Part shown: positions 15,991-25,325 of the stretch, one piece after another | Layout: each line of letters opens with the position of its first letter | Numbering within the stretch: the stretch's first letter is position 1 | Origin: DASRIA01 sp963768885 | GTDB lineage: Bacteria; Actinomycetota; Thermoleophilia; Solirubrobacterales; JBBDJG01 | Reading direction: 5' to 3' | Length of the DNA stretch: 64,000 bases | NCBI GenBank assembly: GCA_963768885.1 | Contig: CAVYJN010000014.1 | Span: 62,001-126,000 of the forward strand | Translations under genes and position numbers: made by a program | The notes under the pieces: generated by a model | Databases searched by the model: none | Seen by the model: only the letters and a program-made list of their open reading frames with translations | What the model was told of the DNA's origin: nothing

Positions 15991-18900
15991 GAGCAGACCC
16001 GCCGGTAGTCCTGGTCCGGGACCAGCTCATCCCACTCCGCTCGGGTCAGCTCGCGTCCCGCGACGCGACACGCCTGCCGCGACCAGGCGTCCGGACTCAA
16101 CTCCCAGCGCTGCGCCGCGCCCAACTCGTGCAGCACGAACAGCCGCCGGCCGTCAGGGGTGAAGCGGCCCGAGATCTGGCCGATAGGCCCGGGGAGCTTT
16201 CCAAGCGAGCGGCGCGACTCGACGTCCCAGAGGATCACGCTGCCGTCGGATCCGCTCGTCGCGAGCGTCCGGCCGTCGGGCGAGAACTCCGAAGTGAACA
16301 GCACACCTTCGTGACCTCTCAGCGGCGGGCCGATTCGCCGGCGCTTCGCCACGTCCCACAGCTGCGTGTAATGCGTGGAGGTGACGGCCAGCAGCCGGCC
16401 GTCCGGCGAGAAGCGAACCCACCAACCGCCGTCTCCGGCGCTGCCGGGCAGGCGGGCGACGAGCTTCAGAGACCGACCGTCGCGCAGCTCGGTGCCTTTT
16501 CCCTCGTGGAGCCCGATCGCGAGCATCCCGCCGTCGGGGGCGTAGGCCAGGTGAGCCGGAAACCCGGCCAGCCGCGGAGCCCGCCGCACCTTGCCGCTAT
16601 CCAAGTCCAGCAGCCGCAGGTTGCCCTCGATGTCCGCCACTGCGAGGCGGCCGCCATCGGGCGAGAACGCCATCGCCTGTGCCGGTGCGCCGAGGCGCAG
16701 CGGCGGGCGCATGCGGCGGCCGGTGCCTGCGTCGCGTAGCTCCACCGTGCCCGCCAGGCCCGTCACGGCGATCGATCGACCGCCGGGGCTGAACTCGACA
16801 ACGGCCACGGGTCGGTCCTCGATCCCCGGCAGGTCGCGGAGGCGGCGCAGGGTGCGCGCGTCGTGCAGGCGCACGCCGCCGTCGGGGAGCCCGGCGGCAA
16901 CCGTCCGGCCGGACGGACTGATCGCGAGCGGCGGCGGATAACCGCCGTTCTGACCTCCCGCTCGGAATGGGCGCGCGAGGCGGCGGTCACCGGCGAGGTC
17001 CCAGACGATGATCCGGCCGTCTTGCCCAGCGGTGTGGAGCGTGTGGCCGTCGTCGCTGACCTCGAGGGTGTTGACGGCGCCGGTGTGTCCGGTCAGGGTC
17101 TCGCGCACCTCGCCCGAGCGCAGGTCCCAGACCAGCACCCGGCCGTCGCCGGCCGTTGTCGCAAGCGTGCGTCCATCGGCGCTGAACGCCAGCGCGCGCA
17201 CCAGATCCTCGTGCCGACCCCTGAGCGTCCGGCGCTTGCCCGTACGGAGATCGAGGATCGCGACGCTGCCGTCGTCTCCGCCGAGCGCGGCCCTCTGCCC
17301 GTCCGCAGAAAGGCCGCTGGTCCACCCCCCTTCCGGGATCCGCCGCCGCACGCGCAGCGTTGCTGCGTCGACCACGAACGTTTCGTCAGGCCTGGTGAGG
17401 AGCAGGCGGTCGCGCCGGGAGGGAACCGTCGGGGCCACACCCGCGGCCCCCCGGCCGATGCGAACACCGGGTCCCAAGGACCTGCCGGTGCGGGCGTCAT
17501 ACCGCCGCAGGTACGGCGGAAGCCCCTTCGGCGCGTTCGGCGTGACGCTCACAAGGACGGTCCGGCCGCCGTCGGCGAAGCGGCCATTGACGACCACCCC
17601 GAACCCACCGGGGTCGAATGGAAAGCCTCTGACATCGATCTTGCGGACCACCCTCCTGGTGGCGAGGTCGACGAGCTGCACGCTCTGGGCGTCCTGCGCC
17701 TCGCCCACCCGACCCGTGACTGCAAGCAGCCTGCCGTCCGGCGAGAAGTCGAGGCCCCCGGTCTCTCGGAGGTTGACCTGCAGCGGTCCGCCGATGCGCT
17801 CGCGCGTGCGCGCATCGAGCAGGACGACCGTCCCGTTGTCGTCCCCGGCGGCGAGCATCCGACCGCCGGGGCTCAGCGCCAGCGCTGCGAACGGATCCCC
17901 GTCTCCTTGCATCACGCCGATCGCAGCCGGCCGGCGCACCAACGCCGAGAGCAAGGACCCGCGAGTGGCGACGGAGTCATCGAGCTCGCGCCCCGCCTGC
18001 GCGAGCAGCAGGCTGCGGTCCAGCTGGTCGTCGATCAGGGCCTGGGCGCCCAAGCGCTGCGCATCCGCGGTCTGAGCGGAGTCGCGCGCACGGCTGCTCT
18101 GGCCCAGCGCAAGCACTCCCGCGATGACGGCGGCGACGAGCAGGAGGCCGGCGCCGGCGAGCAGTACGCGCAAACGCCGGTTGGCGCGGAGCTGCGAACG
18201 TCGTTCGCTCTCTGAATCCGCGACGCTCGCATCGAGAAATGCGCGCTCGCTCGCATTCAGCGCGTCCGGTTGCGACTGCGCCCATTCCACCGCCGCGGCG
18301 AGCCTCGTGCCGCGATACAGATCGCCGGCCTCGCGGCCCCCGCTCGCCCAAAGGCGAGCGGCGTCGCCCAGCTGGCGGTGCAGGCGGATACCGGCGCGGT
18401 CCTCCTCCAGCCAGGCGCGCAGCGTCGGCCACTGGCGGATCAGCACCTCGTGGGCGACCTCCGCCGTCCCCTCGCCGAGCGTCACGAGCCTCGCCCCCGC
18501 CAGCCGGTCGAGCAGCACCTGGACTTCCTCTGGAGAGGCTCCCTCGGGAACCAGCTCCTCGACCGCGACGCGGCGCCGCGTGTCCTCGATCCCCTCGCCC
18601 AGCTCCGTCAGGCGCAGGAAAACGTTGCGCATCAACCCCTGGCGATCGGGCGGCACCGCGTCGACGACCGAGTCGGCCGTCTGCGCGATGGCTGATGCGA
18701 CTCCGCCACTGGCGCGGTATCCCTCGACCGTGAGCGTCCGTCCGTCGCGCTGTTCCCAGGTCACGCGCAGCGCGTGCGAGAGCAGCGGCAGGGCGCCGGG
18801 CTCGCGCGCCACGTCGCGCAGGATCAACTCGACCAGCCCCGGTTCAAGGCGCAGGCCGGCCACGCGCGCGGGCTCGATGATGGCCCGCTCGAGCTCATCG

Positions 18901-20714
18901 TCGCCCATTGCCCCGAGCAGGATCTGATTGTCTGCGACCGCCCGCGCCAACTGTGGATGGTCGCTCAACCTGCCGTAGAGGTCAGCGCGCACGCCGATCA
19001 CGACCGGAGAGCGCAGCGCGAGCAACCCGTCGATGAATTCGTCGCGCCGCGCGTGGTCCTCACACAACGTGTAGAGCTCCTCGAACTGATCGACGACGAC
19101 CAGCTCGCGCGGATCGCCGGTCGCCTCGAGCCGCGGCTCGGCACCGGGAATCAGAATCCGGGCGCGCTCGACCGCCTCGACTTCACCCGCCAGTGCCGCG
19201 GCGACCACGCCCGCGCGCAGTACCGACGACTTGCCGCTGCCCGAGGCCCCTATGACCGCCAGCAGCCGACCGGGTGCCAAGCGCGCGAGGATCTCGTGAA
19301 CGACAGCCTCACGTCCGAAGAAGAACCGCCGGTCGCCGGGCTCGAACGCCGGCAGCCCCCGATAGGGAGACTCTCCGGCGGGCAGCGGCGCGCCGATCGC
19401 CGGTCCCTTTACGGCGTGGATTTTCTCCGGCGCGCGGAGTCCGCGCAACCGGTGCGGACCGAGGTCGACCAGCTCACAGCCGGCCGGGAGGTGTCGGGCC
19501 ACGAGCGCGACCGTCGCTGCGGATACGAAGACCTGGCCGCCGTCGGCTTGTCCTCGCAGCCGCGCCGCCAGGTTGACGGTCGGCCCGAAGTAGTCGGCTC
19601 CGCGGCGTTCGGCCTCGCCCGTGTGCAGCCCGAAACGGACCGCGAGACGTAGCCCACCCGGCCACTGTTCCTCTTGCAGGGCGTGGGTGGCAGCAACGGC
19701 AGCGTCGAGCGCCGCAGGCGCCGACTCGAACACCGAGACCGTCGAATCGCCCTCGCCCATGGACTTGAGGAACCGGCCGCCGCGAGACTCCACCTGCGCA
19801 GCGATGATCTCGTCGTGGCGCACGAGCGCCTCGGCCATCGCCGCGGGATCGGTCTCCCACAGTTCCGTGGACCCCTCGATGTCCGAGAGGCAGAACGTCA
19901 TTACGCCGGTGGGGAGAGCCGCGCCCCAGCCCGTGCGGATGCTCTCCACCAACTCGCCGGGTGTGGCCGGACGGCGCGCTGGATCTGTCGCGAGGCCGAG
20001 CCGCAGCGCTGCCTCGAGCTGCTCGGCCTGAGCGGGATCGATGCCCTCCCACGACGGCAGCACACCGGAAGGGGCCGACCCGCTGAGGAGCGCGAACGCG
20101 GTGGCCGCAAGCGAATACACGTCGCTGGCGCGCGACGGCACCCCGTCGGCGGCCAGCTCGGGTGCGCGGAAGCCGGGCGTGCCGATGCGGCGTCGCGGCG
20201 CGTCCGGTGCCGAGGACATGCCGAAGTCCACGAGCTTCACACGGCCACCCTTGGTCAGGATCAAGTTCGCCGGCTTGATGTCGCCGTGAATGACCGGGGC
20301 GTCCTGCGAATGCAGGTGGGTGAGCGCCTCCGCGCCCTGGGCGAGGTAGGCGAGCACGCTCGACGGTGCCAGGCCTGGCCGGCCGCGATCGCGCAGCAGC
20401 GTGGCGAGGTCGGTGCCGTCCACCCAATCCATGGCCACGACGTACCTGTCGCCGTCGAAGAAGTCCTCTCGCACCAGGGGAAGCGCCGGATGCGGAGGAA
20501 CCGCAAGCAGGATACGTGCTTCGTTGAGGAGCTCGTCGCGCAACCGCTCGTCGCGCACCTCGCGGATCTTCAGAGCGACGGATCGGTCGTGTTGCCGGTC
20601 CAGGGCCTTGACGACGTGTCCCTCGCCGCCTTCGCCGAGCATCCCCAGCACCTCATAGCGGTCCTTGATGAGCTGCTCGGTCGACGTCCCGACGTTCCCA
20701 TCCGACTGGGCCAT
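15987..20714 (-). CDS. Ser/Thr kinase - nucleotidyl cyclase - STAND NTPase - WD40 signalling protein
   Basis: A 1575-residue modular protein. The kinase domain (about 15-265) has GEGGEG, Lys49, catalytic VIHGDIKPANLIL with HGD in place of HRD, and DFG at 163. A class III cyclase domain (about 271-435) has CLSDIEGST and FGPTVNLAARL, but the second metal site reads GEGDSTVSVF instead of GDG. An nSTAND1-type NTPase follows, with Walker A GASGSGKSS near 489 and Walker B VVVDQFEELY. A membrane segment lies near 848-872, and about a dozen WD40/PD40 blades (SPDGR motifs) occupy 935-1525. Such proteins act as regulated sensors in signalling or conflict systems; the ligand is unknown. Confidence 0.87.
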   Translation of the reverse strand: MAQSDGNVGTSTEQLIKDRYEVLGMLGEGGEGHVVKALDRQHDRSVALKIREVRDERLRDELLNEARILLAVPPHPALPLVREDFFDGDRYVVAMDWVDGTDLATLLRDRGRPGLAPSSVLAYLAQGAEALTHLHSQDAPVIHGDIKPANLILTKGGRVKLVDFGMSSAPDAPRRRIGTPGFRAPELAADGVPSRASDVYSLAATAFALLSGSAPSGVLPSWEGIDPAQAEQLEAALRLGLATDPARRPATPGELVESIRTGWGAALPTGVMTFCLSDIEGSTELWETDPAAMAEALVRHDEIIAAQVESRGGRFLKSMGEGDSTVSVFESAPAALDAAVAATHALQEEQWPGGLRLAVRFGLHTGEAERRGADYFGPTVNLAARLRGQADGGQVFVSAATVALVARHLPAGCELVDLGPHRLRGLRAPEKIHAVKGPAIGAPLPAGESPYRGLPAFEPGDRRFFFGREAVVHEILARLAPGRLLAVIGASGSGKSSVLRAGVVAAALAGEVEAVERARILIPGAEPRLEATGDPRELVVVDQFEELYTLCEDHARRDEFIDGLLALRSPVVIGVRADLYGRLSDHPQLARAVADNQILLGAMGDDELERAIIEPARVAGLRLEPGLVELILRDVAREPGALPLLSHALRVTWEQRDGRTLTVEGYRASGGVASAIAQTADSVVDAVPPDRQGLMRNVFLRLTELGEGIEDTRRRVAVEELVPEGASPEEVQVLLDRLAGARLVTLGEGTAEVAHEVLIRQWPTLRAWLEEDRAGIRLHRQLGDAARLWASGGREAGDLYRGTRLAAAVEWAQSQPDALNASERAFLDASVADSESERRSQLRANRRLRVLLAGAGLLLVAAVIAGVLALGQSSRARDSAQTADAQRLGAQALIDDQLDRSLLLAQAGRELDDSVATRGSLLSALVRRPAAIGVMQGDGDPFAALALSPGGRMLAAGDDNGTVVLLDARTRERIGGPLQVNLRETGGLDFSPDGRLLAVTGRVGEAQDAQSVQLVDLATRRVVRKIDVRGFPFDPGGFGVVVNGRFADGGRTVLVSVTPNAPKGLPPYLRRYDARTGRSLGPGVRIGRGAAGVAPTVPSRRDRLLLTRPDETFVVDAATLRVRRRIPEGGWTSGLSADGQRAALGGDDGSVAILDLRTGKRRTLRGRHEDLVRALAFSADGRTLATTAGDGRVLVWDLRSGEVRETLTGHTGAVNTLEVSDDGHTLHTAGQDGRIIVWDLAGDRRLARPFRAGGQNGGYPPPLAISPSGRTVAAGLPDGGVRLHDARTLRRLRDLPGIEDRPVAVVEFSPGGRSIAVTGLAGTVELRDAGTGRRMRPPLRLGAPAQAMAFSPDGGRLAVADIEGNLRLLDLDSGKVRRAPRLAGFPAHLAYAPDGGMLAIGLHEGKGTELRDGRSLKLVARLPGSAGDGGWWVRFSPDGRLLAVTSTHYTQLWDVAKRRRIGPPLRGHEGVLFTSEFSPDGRTLATSGSDGSVILWDVESRRSLGKLPGPIGQISGRFTPDGRRLFVLHELGAAQRWELSPDAWSRQACRVAGRELTRAEWDELVPDQDYRRVCS

Positions 20715-20933
20715 GGCGCAATCATCTGTCGTGGCACTTCTTGACGCAACCGGCATGTGGTTGCCGGCGTCTCAGCTGTCGGGCAAGCCAGGTCTTACCT
20801 CGCGGAAAGGTCAATCGCCCAGAGGCAAGGTTCGCCTTTCCCACCGCAAGTGCGTTGGCCCCTCATCGCCGATTGCACATGCTCTCACCCGAGCGGATGC
20901 TTCGACCGCAACCGACCTACAGGAGGTTTCGGG

Positions 20934-22124
20934 ATGTTGGGATCAATCACAGGGAACCTTGGAATCGTGACCATGGCCACGCTCGCCATGGGGCTCGCCG
21001 CCTGTGGCGGCGGGGATGACGACGGCACGTCGCCGGCAAGCCTCAGAAGCAGTCTCTTACCAGCGTCGGAGATTCCCGGCTTCGACAGCGCGCGCAAGCT
21101 CGATTGGGACAATCCCATTGACTTCGTCACGCAGGGAGTTCACCTGCCCGAAGCCACCCCGCCCTCGCAGGCCGTCGAGGTCTTCGAGGACGCGGGCTTC
21201 GAAGCTGGTGTCGGCGAGTGGTTCGTGGCGGCAAAGGGCAGCCCGTTCGAAGGACCGCGAGGAGCGGAAGATGTCGTTCAGCTCGGCTCGGATGACGAGG
21301 CCCGCGAGGCACTCGACTACGTCCGGAAGGAAACGCTGAAGCCGCCCTGCTTCGGTGTTTGCAGCATCCAAGCACGCGAGTTCGCGGTCGCAGGAATTCC
21401 CGGCGCAAGAGGCGTGCAGCTGACTCCCCAGCCTGATCCTCCACCAGATGCTCCGCCTCCGTTCGTGAGCTACGGCGTCGGGTTCACAATCGGGTCACGC
21501 CTCTTCCTGATGAACGCGGATGGGGGACCTGGACAGGTCACCAAGAGCCAGGTGGTCAACGCGGCTAAAGCTCTCTACGAGCGCAATTCAAAGAGCGACG
21601 CTGCGAAGGAAGCCGTCACCACCGGCAAGTCCGAAGCCACAGCGGGCGTCGAGCGGTTCTTGCTGGCCCGCGGCGAGGAGCCCGGGTACCAGCCAGGTGG
21701 GCCCGTGAGGAAGGTGTCGAGCCTGAAGGAGTTGCCTCCGTACCTGCGCGCACGTGCCCGGCTCCTGCGCGAGAGGGGATTCGTCTCTCTCATCTCCCGA
21801 CAACTCCAAGGGAAAGAAGGCGTAGGGGTGACGAGCCTCCTGCTGTTCACCAATGCGGCGGGTGCGAGGCGCGAGGCGGCACAGCAGCGACGCGATCTCG
21901 AAGTCGACTTCCGGGGGTGGACGGTCAAGCGCTTCGACGTCACGGATGTGCCCGGTGCCTTTGGTTCGACGGCCAGGAATGGGAGCCACCGAGTGGGCAA
22001 CATCACCTGGGTCGAGGGCCGCTGCGTGATGACACTCGGCAACGAGGCGGCGAGTTCGTCCGTCGCCCCGCTCAGGGCTGGGGTCCAGGCCGTGCACCGT
22101 CGGCTCGCCGGCCGATGCCCGTAG
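20934..22124 (+). CDS. secreted lipoprotein of unknown function
   Basis: A 396-residue protein with a lipoprotein signal: hydrophobic NLGIVTMATLAMGL followed by lipobox LAAC (Cys24), then a Gly/Asp-rich linker. The mature part shows no domain I recognise, but it seems to contain two related halves, each with a segment like VEVFEDAGFEAGVGEWF or RREAAQQRRDLEVDFRGW, suggesting duplicated sensor-like folds. The ATG has a strong AGGAGG site at 20921-20926. It is the last gene of island A and stops 16 bases before the tRNA repeat. Confidence 0.75.
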   Translation: MLGSITGNLGIVTMATLAMGLAACGGGDDDGTSPASLRSSLLPASEIPGFDSARKLDWDNPIDFVTQGVHLPEATPPSQAVEVFEDAGFEAGVGEWFVAAKGSPFEGPRGAEDVVQLGSDDEAREALDYVRKETLKPPCFGVCSIQAREFAVAGIPGARGVQLTPQPDPPPDAPPPFVSYGVGFTIGSRLFLMNADGGPGQVTKSQVVNAAKALYERNSKSDAAKEAVTTGKSEATAGVERFLLARGEEPGYQPGGPVRKVSSLKELPPYLRARARLLRERGFVSLISRQLQGKEGVGVTSLLLFTNAAGARREAAQQRRDLEVDFRGWTVKRFDVTDVPGAFGSTARNGSHRVGNITWVEGRCVMTLGNEAASSSVAPLRAGVQAVHRRLAGRCP

Positions 22125-22140
22125 CGTGCCCTGCGCGAGG

Positions 22141-22183
22141 TTTGGTCCCGGAAGCCGGGGTTCGAGTCCCTGCTCCGCAGCCT
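22141..22183 (+). repeat. att-like repeat copy 2 (tRNA-Gln 3' fragment)
   Basis: Forty-three bases match the tRNA-Gln gene from the anticodon loop through GCAGCCT with one mismatch (C for T in the variable region). It cannot fold as a tRNA because the 5' half is missing. It marks the junction between islands A and B, and a TATCCT promoter element begins immediately after it. Confidence 0.9.
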
Positions 22184-22195
22184 TATCCTCACCGC

Positions 22196-25100
22196 ATGGC
22201 CACCGAGGTGGAGCCCACGCGTCCCGAGCCGGCCTCGCGCACGCTCACCTTCTTCTTCACCGACATCGAGGGCAGCACCCGCCTCTGGGAGCAGCACCAG
22301 GAGGCCATGAAGCAAGCGCTCGAGCGCCACGACGCCATCCTGCGCGGCGCCATCGAGGGCTCGCGCGGCCAGGTCGTGAAGACGATCGGCGACGGCTTCA
22401 TGGCCGTCTTCGACTCGGCCGTCGACGGTGTCGGCGCCTGCCTCGGCGCCCAGCAGGACCTTCTGGACGAGCCGTGGGGCGAGACCGGACCGCTCCGCGT
22501 CCGCATGGGGCTGCACGCCGGGGAGGCGGCCGCGCGGGAGGGGGACTACTTCGGCCCGACCCTGAACCGCACGGCGCGCATCATGTCCGCCGGGCACGGC
22601 GGCCAGGTGCTGCTCTCGGCCGCCGCGGCCGCGCTCGTCGTGGACCAGCTCCCGGACGGCGCCGCGCTCCAGGACCTCGGCGAGCACCAGCTCAAGGGCC
22701 TCGGCCGCGCGGAGCGCGTCTTCCAGCTCACCCATCCAAGTCTCCAGGACAGCTTCCCGCCGCTGGTCACCCCCACGCGCCGGCGCACCCGTCTGCCCGA
22801 CCAGCCGTCGGGATTCGTGGGCAGGGAAGGGGAGCTGAGCGAGATCGCCGGCCGCCTCGCGGACGACGGCATCCGACTGCTCACGCTGACCGGCCCCGGC
22901 GGCATCGGAAAGACGCGGCTCGCGCTCCGGGCCGCCGCCGACGAGCTCGACCGGTTCGAGGACGGCGTCTTCTTCGTCGACCTGGCGGCTGCCCGCGACA
23001 GCGAGTCGGTGCTCGGTGCGATCGCGAGCGCGATCGGCTTCGAGTCCACCGCGGCCGAGTCGCTTCTCGACGAGCTCGGCGACCGGCTGCGAGACGAGCA
23101 CGTCCTGCTGATCCTCGACAACTTCGAGCAGGTGACCGCGGCAGCGCCGACGGTTGCGTACCTCTTGCAGGACAGCGCACGGCTCAAGGTGCTCGTGACC
23201 AGCCGCGAGGCGCTGCACGTGAGCGGAGAGCACCTCTTCGCGGTCCCACCGCTCTCGCTGCCCGAGGCCGTGCGTGGCCAACATTCGGCCGAGCAGCTTG
23301 CCGGTTATGAGGCGATCCAGCTCTTCGTCGAGCGCGCCCGGGCGGTGAAGCCCGACTTCCGGCTCACGGACGACAACGCCGCGGCCGTCGCCGAGATCTG
23401 CCTGCGACTGGACGGCCTGCCGCTGGCGCTCGAGCTCGCCACCGCGCGCATCAATCTCTTTTCGCCGGAGGCCCTGCTCGAGCGCCTCGACTCGAGCCTC
23501 CAGCTGCTGAGGAGCGGCCCCCGGGACCGGCCCGAGCGCCAGCAGACCCTCCGTGCCGCGATCGAGTGGAGCTACGAGCTGCTCGAGCCCGGCGAGCAGC
23601 GCCTCTTCGCGCTGCTGGCCGCCTTCTCCGGCGCGACCTTCGACGCCGTCGAAGCCGTCGCCGCGACCCTGAACGGCCGCCTCGACCTCGACACCCTCGA
23701 CGGCCTCGCCTCGCTCGTCGACAAGAGCCTCGTGCGCCAGGCCGGCGCGAACGGCGACTCCCGGTTCGTGATGCTGGCGACGATCAGGGAGTACGCGGCC
23801 GAGCGCCTCCACCAAAGCCCCGAGTTCGATGCCGCCGCCCGCCGCGCGCACGCCGCGTACTTCGCGGACTTCGCGCGCCGGGAGTGGGAGGGCGTCACCG
23901 GCGACCGCCGCGACGCGGCCCTCACCGCGCTGACCGCCGACGCCGAGAACCTGCGCCGCGCGTGGCGCCACTGGGTGGGCGAGCGCGACCTCGACCGGCT
24001 CAACCCGCTGATCGACGGGTTGTGGCTCGTGTACGAGTCGCAGGGTCGCTACCAGGGGATGGCGGACCTGGCGCGCGAGCTCCTGGACGTGCTCGCGACC
24101 ACGCCGCCCACGCGGGAGCGCGCGCTGCAGGAGCTCACGCTGCGGACCAGCCGGGCGCGAGCGCTGATGGGCCTGCACGGGCTGACGGACGAGGTCGAGG
24201 AGGAGTACCGGCGCGCGCTCGCGCTCTTCGAGGGAGAGCGTGAGGTCCCGCAGCTCTTCCCGGTGCTGCGCGGACTCGCCGGGCTGCACGGCTACCGCGC
24301 CGAGTTCGACAAGGCGCTCCCGCTCGGCTACGAGCTCCTGGATCTGGCCGACGCCCAGCACAGCGAGACCATGCGCGTCGACGCGCATCTGATGGTCGGC
24401 ACGGGCCTGGCGTTCACGAACGACATCGAAGGCGGCCTGGAACATCTCGAGAACGGCATCAGGTGCTTCGAGTCGCAGCGCCACGGCTCCCATCGCTTCC
24501 AGCTCGGAGCGAACCCGGGCATCGCGTGCTACACGACCGCCGGCCTCATCTGGTGGCTGCGCGGATTCCCCGATCGCGCGGTGGAGCGAGCGAACCGCGC
24601 CGTCGCGCTGGCGACGGAGCTGCGCCATCCGTTCACGATGGCGTACGCGCTGCACCACACGGGCTTCCTCCACCTGCTGCGGCAGGAGCCGGAGCCCTTG
24701 CGCGAGCGGGCAGTCGGCCTGCTGGACGTCGCGGACGAATACGAGCTGCCGATCTGGCGGGCAGTGGGGACTGTGATGCTCGGGGCGGCGAAGACCGACA
24801 TCGGCCACTTCGAGACAGGCCTGGCCGAGATCGCCGACGGCGTCGCCCAGTACCAGGGACTCAGGAGCCCGCCGGTGTTCTGGCCGTTGCTCATGTACGT
24901 CCGCGCACGGGCGTGCGCACGTGCGGGGCGGCCCGGCGAGGGGCTCGGCTTCATCGACGAGGCGATCGAGATCTCCGGCGGGGCCGGCACTCTCCCGCCG
25001 CTTTTCTTCGCGATGAAGGGCGATCTCCTGCTCGCCCTGCCCGACCATGGCGACGGCGCCGAATGGTTCCGCCGCGCTGTCGACCAGGCGGCGGAACTGG

Positions 25101-25264
25101 GCGCCGGGATGCCGCAGCTGCGAGCCGCGGTCGGGCTGTGCCGGGCGCAGCCGACCGCAGAGAACCGAGAGCTGCTGCGCGGGATCCATGCGACGTTCAC
25201 GGAGGGCTTCACGACCCCCGATCTCGTCGACGCGGCAGCAGTGCTCGACGCGTCGGCCGCGTAG
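22196..25264 (+). CDS. class III cyclase - NB-ARC ATPase - TPR regulator
   Basis: A 1022-residue cytoplasmic signalling protein. The N-terminal cyclase domain (about 15-180) looks competent: FFTDIEGSTRLW, KTIGDGFMAVF and FGPTLNRTARI retain the two metal Asp residues and the Asn/Arg pair. Then follows a STAND/NB-ARC NTPase: FVGREGEL near 207, Walker A GPGGIGKTR near 233, Walker B LLILDNFEQ near 304, and a GLPLALELA motif. The C-terminal half is helical and TPR-like. No C-terminal DNA-binding domain is seen. TATCCT at 22184-22189 is 6 bases before the ATG, immediately beyond the tRNA fragment. Confidence 0.87.
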   Translation: MATEVEPTRPEPASRTLTFFFTDIEGSTRLWEQHQEAMKQALERHDAILRGAIEGSRGQVVKTIGDGFMAVFDSAVDGVGACLGAQQDLLDEPWGETGPLRVRMGLHAGEAAAREGDYFGPTLNRTARIMSAGHGGQVLLSAAAAALVVDQLPDGAALQDLGEHQLKGLGRAERVFQLTHPSLQDSFPPLVTPTRRRTRLPDQPSGFVGREGELSEIAGRLADDGIRLLTLTGPGGIGKTRLALRAAADELDRFEDGVFFVDLAAARDSESVLGAIASAIGFESTAAESLLDELGDRLRDEHVLLILDNFEQVTAAAPTVAYLLQDSARLKVLVTSREALHVSGEHLFAVPPLSLPEAVRGQHSAEQLAGYEAIQLFVERARAVKPDFRLTDDNAAAVAEICLRLDGLPLALELATARINLFSPEALLERLDSSLQLLRSGPRDRPERQQTLRAAIEWSYELLEPGEQRLFALLAAFSGATFDAVEAVAATLNGRLDLDTLDGLASLVDKSLVRQAGANGDSRFVMLATIREYAAERLHQSPEFDAAARRAHAAYFADFARREWEGVTGDRRDAALTALTADAENLRRAWRHWVGERDLDRLNPLIDGLWLVYESQGRYQGMADLARELLDVLATTPPTRERALQELTLRTSRARALMGLHGLTDEVEEEYRRALALFEGEREVPQLFPVLRGLAGLHGYRAEFDKALPLGYELLDLADAQHSETMRVDAHLMVGTGLAFTNDIEGGLEHLENGIRCFESQRHGSHRFQLGANPGIACYTTAGLIWWLRGFPDRAVERANRAVALATELRHPFTMAYALHHTGFLHLLRQEPEPLRERAVGLLDVADEYELPIWRAVGTVMLGAAKTDIGHFETGLAEIADGVAQYQGLRSPPVFWPLLMYVRARACARAGRPGEGLGFIDEAIEISGGAGTLPPLFFAMKGDLLLALPDHGDGAEWFRRAVDQAAELGAGMPQLRAAVGLCRAQPTAENRELLRGIHATFTEGFTTPDLVDAAAVLDASAA

Positions 25265-25325
25265 ACGCGCTGAGCTCCGGGCGCGGGCCTTGCCCCGGAG
25301 CGAAAGTGAGCATAGGCTCTCCCGT

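Larger units (their letters stand above)
13829..22183 (+). mobile_element. tRNA-associated genomic island A (about 8.4 kb)
   Basis: The segment lies between the intact tRNA-Gln and the first partial copy of its 3' end. It encodes an alpha/beta-hydrolase-cyclase, an FHA-HTH protein, a kinase-cyclase-STAND-WD40 protein and a lipoprotein. No integrase or excisionase was found, so it is either decayed or was moved by an integrase encoded elsewhere. The boundaries are direct observation; the mobile origin is inference. Confidence 0.65.
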
